From contig CAIFEQ010000019.1 of NCBI GenBank assembly GCA_903789495.1, positions 1 to 39,947 of the forward strand: a DNA stretch of 39,947 bases, written 5' to 3'. Source of the stretch: an uncultured Erysipelotrichaceae bacterium (GTDB taxonomy: Bacteria; Bacillota_I; Bacilli_A; Erysipelotrichales; Erysipelotrichaceae). Under the pieces are notes generated by a model. The model did not search any database. It was not told the DNA's origin and worked only from the letters and a program-made list of their open reading frames with translations. Positions 39,147 through 39,947 of the stretch are shown here, piece by piece (positions within the stretch are counted from its first letter, which is position 1; every line of letters begins with the position of its first letter). The position numbers were made by a program, and so were the translations under genes.

Positions 39147-39724
39147 TACGTTTCCGCCTTTTCCTCCTCCAGGTCCCGCAGAATCGCATAGACCCGATGC
39201 AGGGGCAGACCGATGATGGAATACCAGTCGCCCTGCACCGCTTCGACATAGCGGCCGCCGATGCCCTGCACGGCATAGGCCCCTGCCTTGCCCATCGGTT
39301 CGCCAGTCGCCACATACTCGGCAATCTCCTGCTCGCTCATCGGCGCCAGGCGCACCTCCGCCACCGTCGTCTCCTGAATCGGCTCCGGACCGCCCAGGAC
39401 ACAGAGACCGGTGATGATCTGCTGGGATCGGCCCTGCAGCTGCCGCAGCATGTTTCCCGCCTCCGCCTCATCCTTCGGCTTGCCGAACTTCTTTCCGTCA
39501 TAGACCACGATCGTATCGCAGCCGATCACGATGGCCTGCGGATGCCGGGCAGCCACGGCACTGGCCTTGCGCCAGGCCAGCCGGGCGATCTCCTGCTGCA
39601 GATCTCCGGTCTCATCGATGCTCTCATCGATGTCCGCCGGATCGACGGTAAAGGCAAAGCCGGTCTTGGCCAGCAGTTCCCGGCGCCGGGGCGAAGAAGA
39701 AGCCAGTACGATTTCCTTTTTCAT
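39143..39724 (-). CDS. maf: Maf-family nucleotide pyrophosphatase
   Basis: 193 residues. The signature ASSSPRRRELL at the N-terminus, VIGCDTIVVYDGK (metal-binding Asp), the KPKDEAEA motif and GKAGAYAVQGIGGRYVE are characteristic. Maf proteins hydrolyse nucleoside triphosphates such as dTTP, UTP or modified bases, and in Bacillus affect septum formation. It starts alone, with TATAAT at 39744-39749 upstream. No terminator separates it from tRNA-Thr, so readthrough may add to tRNA expression. Confidence 0.92.
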   Translation of the reverse strand: MKKEIVLASSSPRRRELLAKTGFAFTVDPADIDESIDETGDLQQEIARLAWRKASAVAARHPQAIVIGCDTIVVYDGKKFGKPKDEAEAGNMLRQLQGRSQQIITGLCVLGGPEPIQETTVAEVRLAPMSEQEIAEYVATGEPMGKAGAYAVQGIGGRYVEAVQGDWYSIIGLPLHRVYAILRDLEEEKAETY

Positions 39725-39743
39725 AAACGGATCCTCAGCTGCT

Positions 39744-39785
39744 ATTATAGAGCAAATCGCTTTTATTTCCTGAATCTGCTATACT
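39744..39785. promoter_or_regulatory. Divergent -10 elements between maf and the nucleotidyltransferase gene
   Basis: On the minus strand TATAAT (39744-39749) serves maf. On the plus strand TGC-TATACT (-10 at 39780-39785) is an extended -10 for the truncated gene at 39826. Neither has a clear -35. Confidence 0.5.
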
Positions 39786-39825
39786 ACTGGCGTTTGGATC
39801 CACACGAAAGGAGTTCCTTATTTAC

Positions 39826-39933
39826 ATGTCTGAACCAGTACTGGTCATCCTGGCAGCCGGCATCGGCAGCCGTTATGGCGGCATGAAACAGATCGGGAGT
39901 TTGACAGTCAGGAAACAGAGTGAAAAGCGGTAA
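39826..39933 (+). pseudogene. Start of a sugar-nucleotidyltransferase-like gene, interrupted
   Basis: GAAAGGAG precedes ATG 39826. The first 23 codons give EPVLVILAAGIGSRYGGMKQI, the nucleotide-binding LAAGxGSRYGGxKQ motif of glucose-1-phosphate nucleotidyltransferase-like proteins. Right after KQI the family's expected DP(V/I)G continuation is lost: the frame reads GSLTVRKQSEKR and stops at 39931. Either the gene is broken by an insertion or rearrangement, or the last ~50 bases are an assembly join at the contig end. The remaining 14 bases are uninformative. Confidence 0.6.
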
Positions 39934-39947
39934 AGCCAGCAGCGATG

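Overview
This looks like chromosomal DNA of a low-redundancy, fairly GC-rich (roughly mid-50s percent by eye) anaerobic member of the Bacillota, possibly from the Erysipelotrichia side. The reasons are the cdaA-cdaR-glmM order, a putative Mn-dependent pyrophosphatase carrying CBS/DRTGG domains, strong AGGAGG-type ribosome binding sites, many short overlapping operons, Rho-independent terminators and tRNAs with encoded CCA. The class assignment is inference; no rRNA is present to test it. No CRISPR array, phage or complete insertion sequence was seen.

Layout. 30-2835: a compact Tat module, with a Tat-exported lipoprotein of alpha/beta-hydrolase type, two TatA/B-like subunits and TatC, closed by a strong terminator. 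2854-4980: a Gfo/Idh/MocA oxidoreductase divergent from a LysR regulator. 4984-12187 (minus): a complete oligopeptide/dipeptide ABC transporter (binding lipoprotein, two permeases, two ATPases) followed in the same operon by a metallo-beta-lactamase-fold hydrolase and a four-helix membrane protein. 12329-14945 (minus): an M29/NicX-like metalloenzyme and an ion-transporter-superfamily permease, with a perfect FNR-type palindrome upstream. 14861-15589 is apparently non-coding, with an orphan hairpin terminator.

15590-19896: a type II cysteine desulfurase with an unusual N-terminal acyl-carrier-like domain, translationally coupled to an L-fucose-isomerase-like protein and divergent from a LysR regulator. 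This is the best candidate here for an undescribed system. 20071-22882 (minus): an M20 amidohydrolase with a DUF3100-type membrane protein and a small membrane partner, probably uptake and hydrolysis of an N-acyl amino compound.

23028-28542 is housekeeping: a small membrane protein, the pyrophosphatase-like enzyme, methionine aminopeptidase, dUTPase (minus), then D-Ala-D-Ala ligase and purine nucleoside phosphorylase (plus). 28583-28931 is a tRNA-Ser/Asp/Gly operon with visible promoter and terminator. 29042-30034 has a zinc-ribbon protein and a tiny membrane protein. 30058-34543 (minus) is a response regulator / histidine kinase / hydrolase / membrane-anchored MurF-like ligase operon. 34584-38960 (minus) is cdaA-cdaR-glmM, linking c-di-AMP synthesis with cell-wall precursor supply; the CdaA carries an unusual ~260-residue tail. 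39002-39749 has tRNA-Thr and maf. The last 120 bases start a sugar-nucleotidyltransferase gene that departs from the family sequence close to the window edge.

A cell-envelope theme runs through the right half: ddl, the MurF-like ligase, glmM, the c-di-AMP cyclase and a two-component system lie within 13 kb. The left half is mostly nutrient capture: peptides, organic anions and acylated amino compounds.
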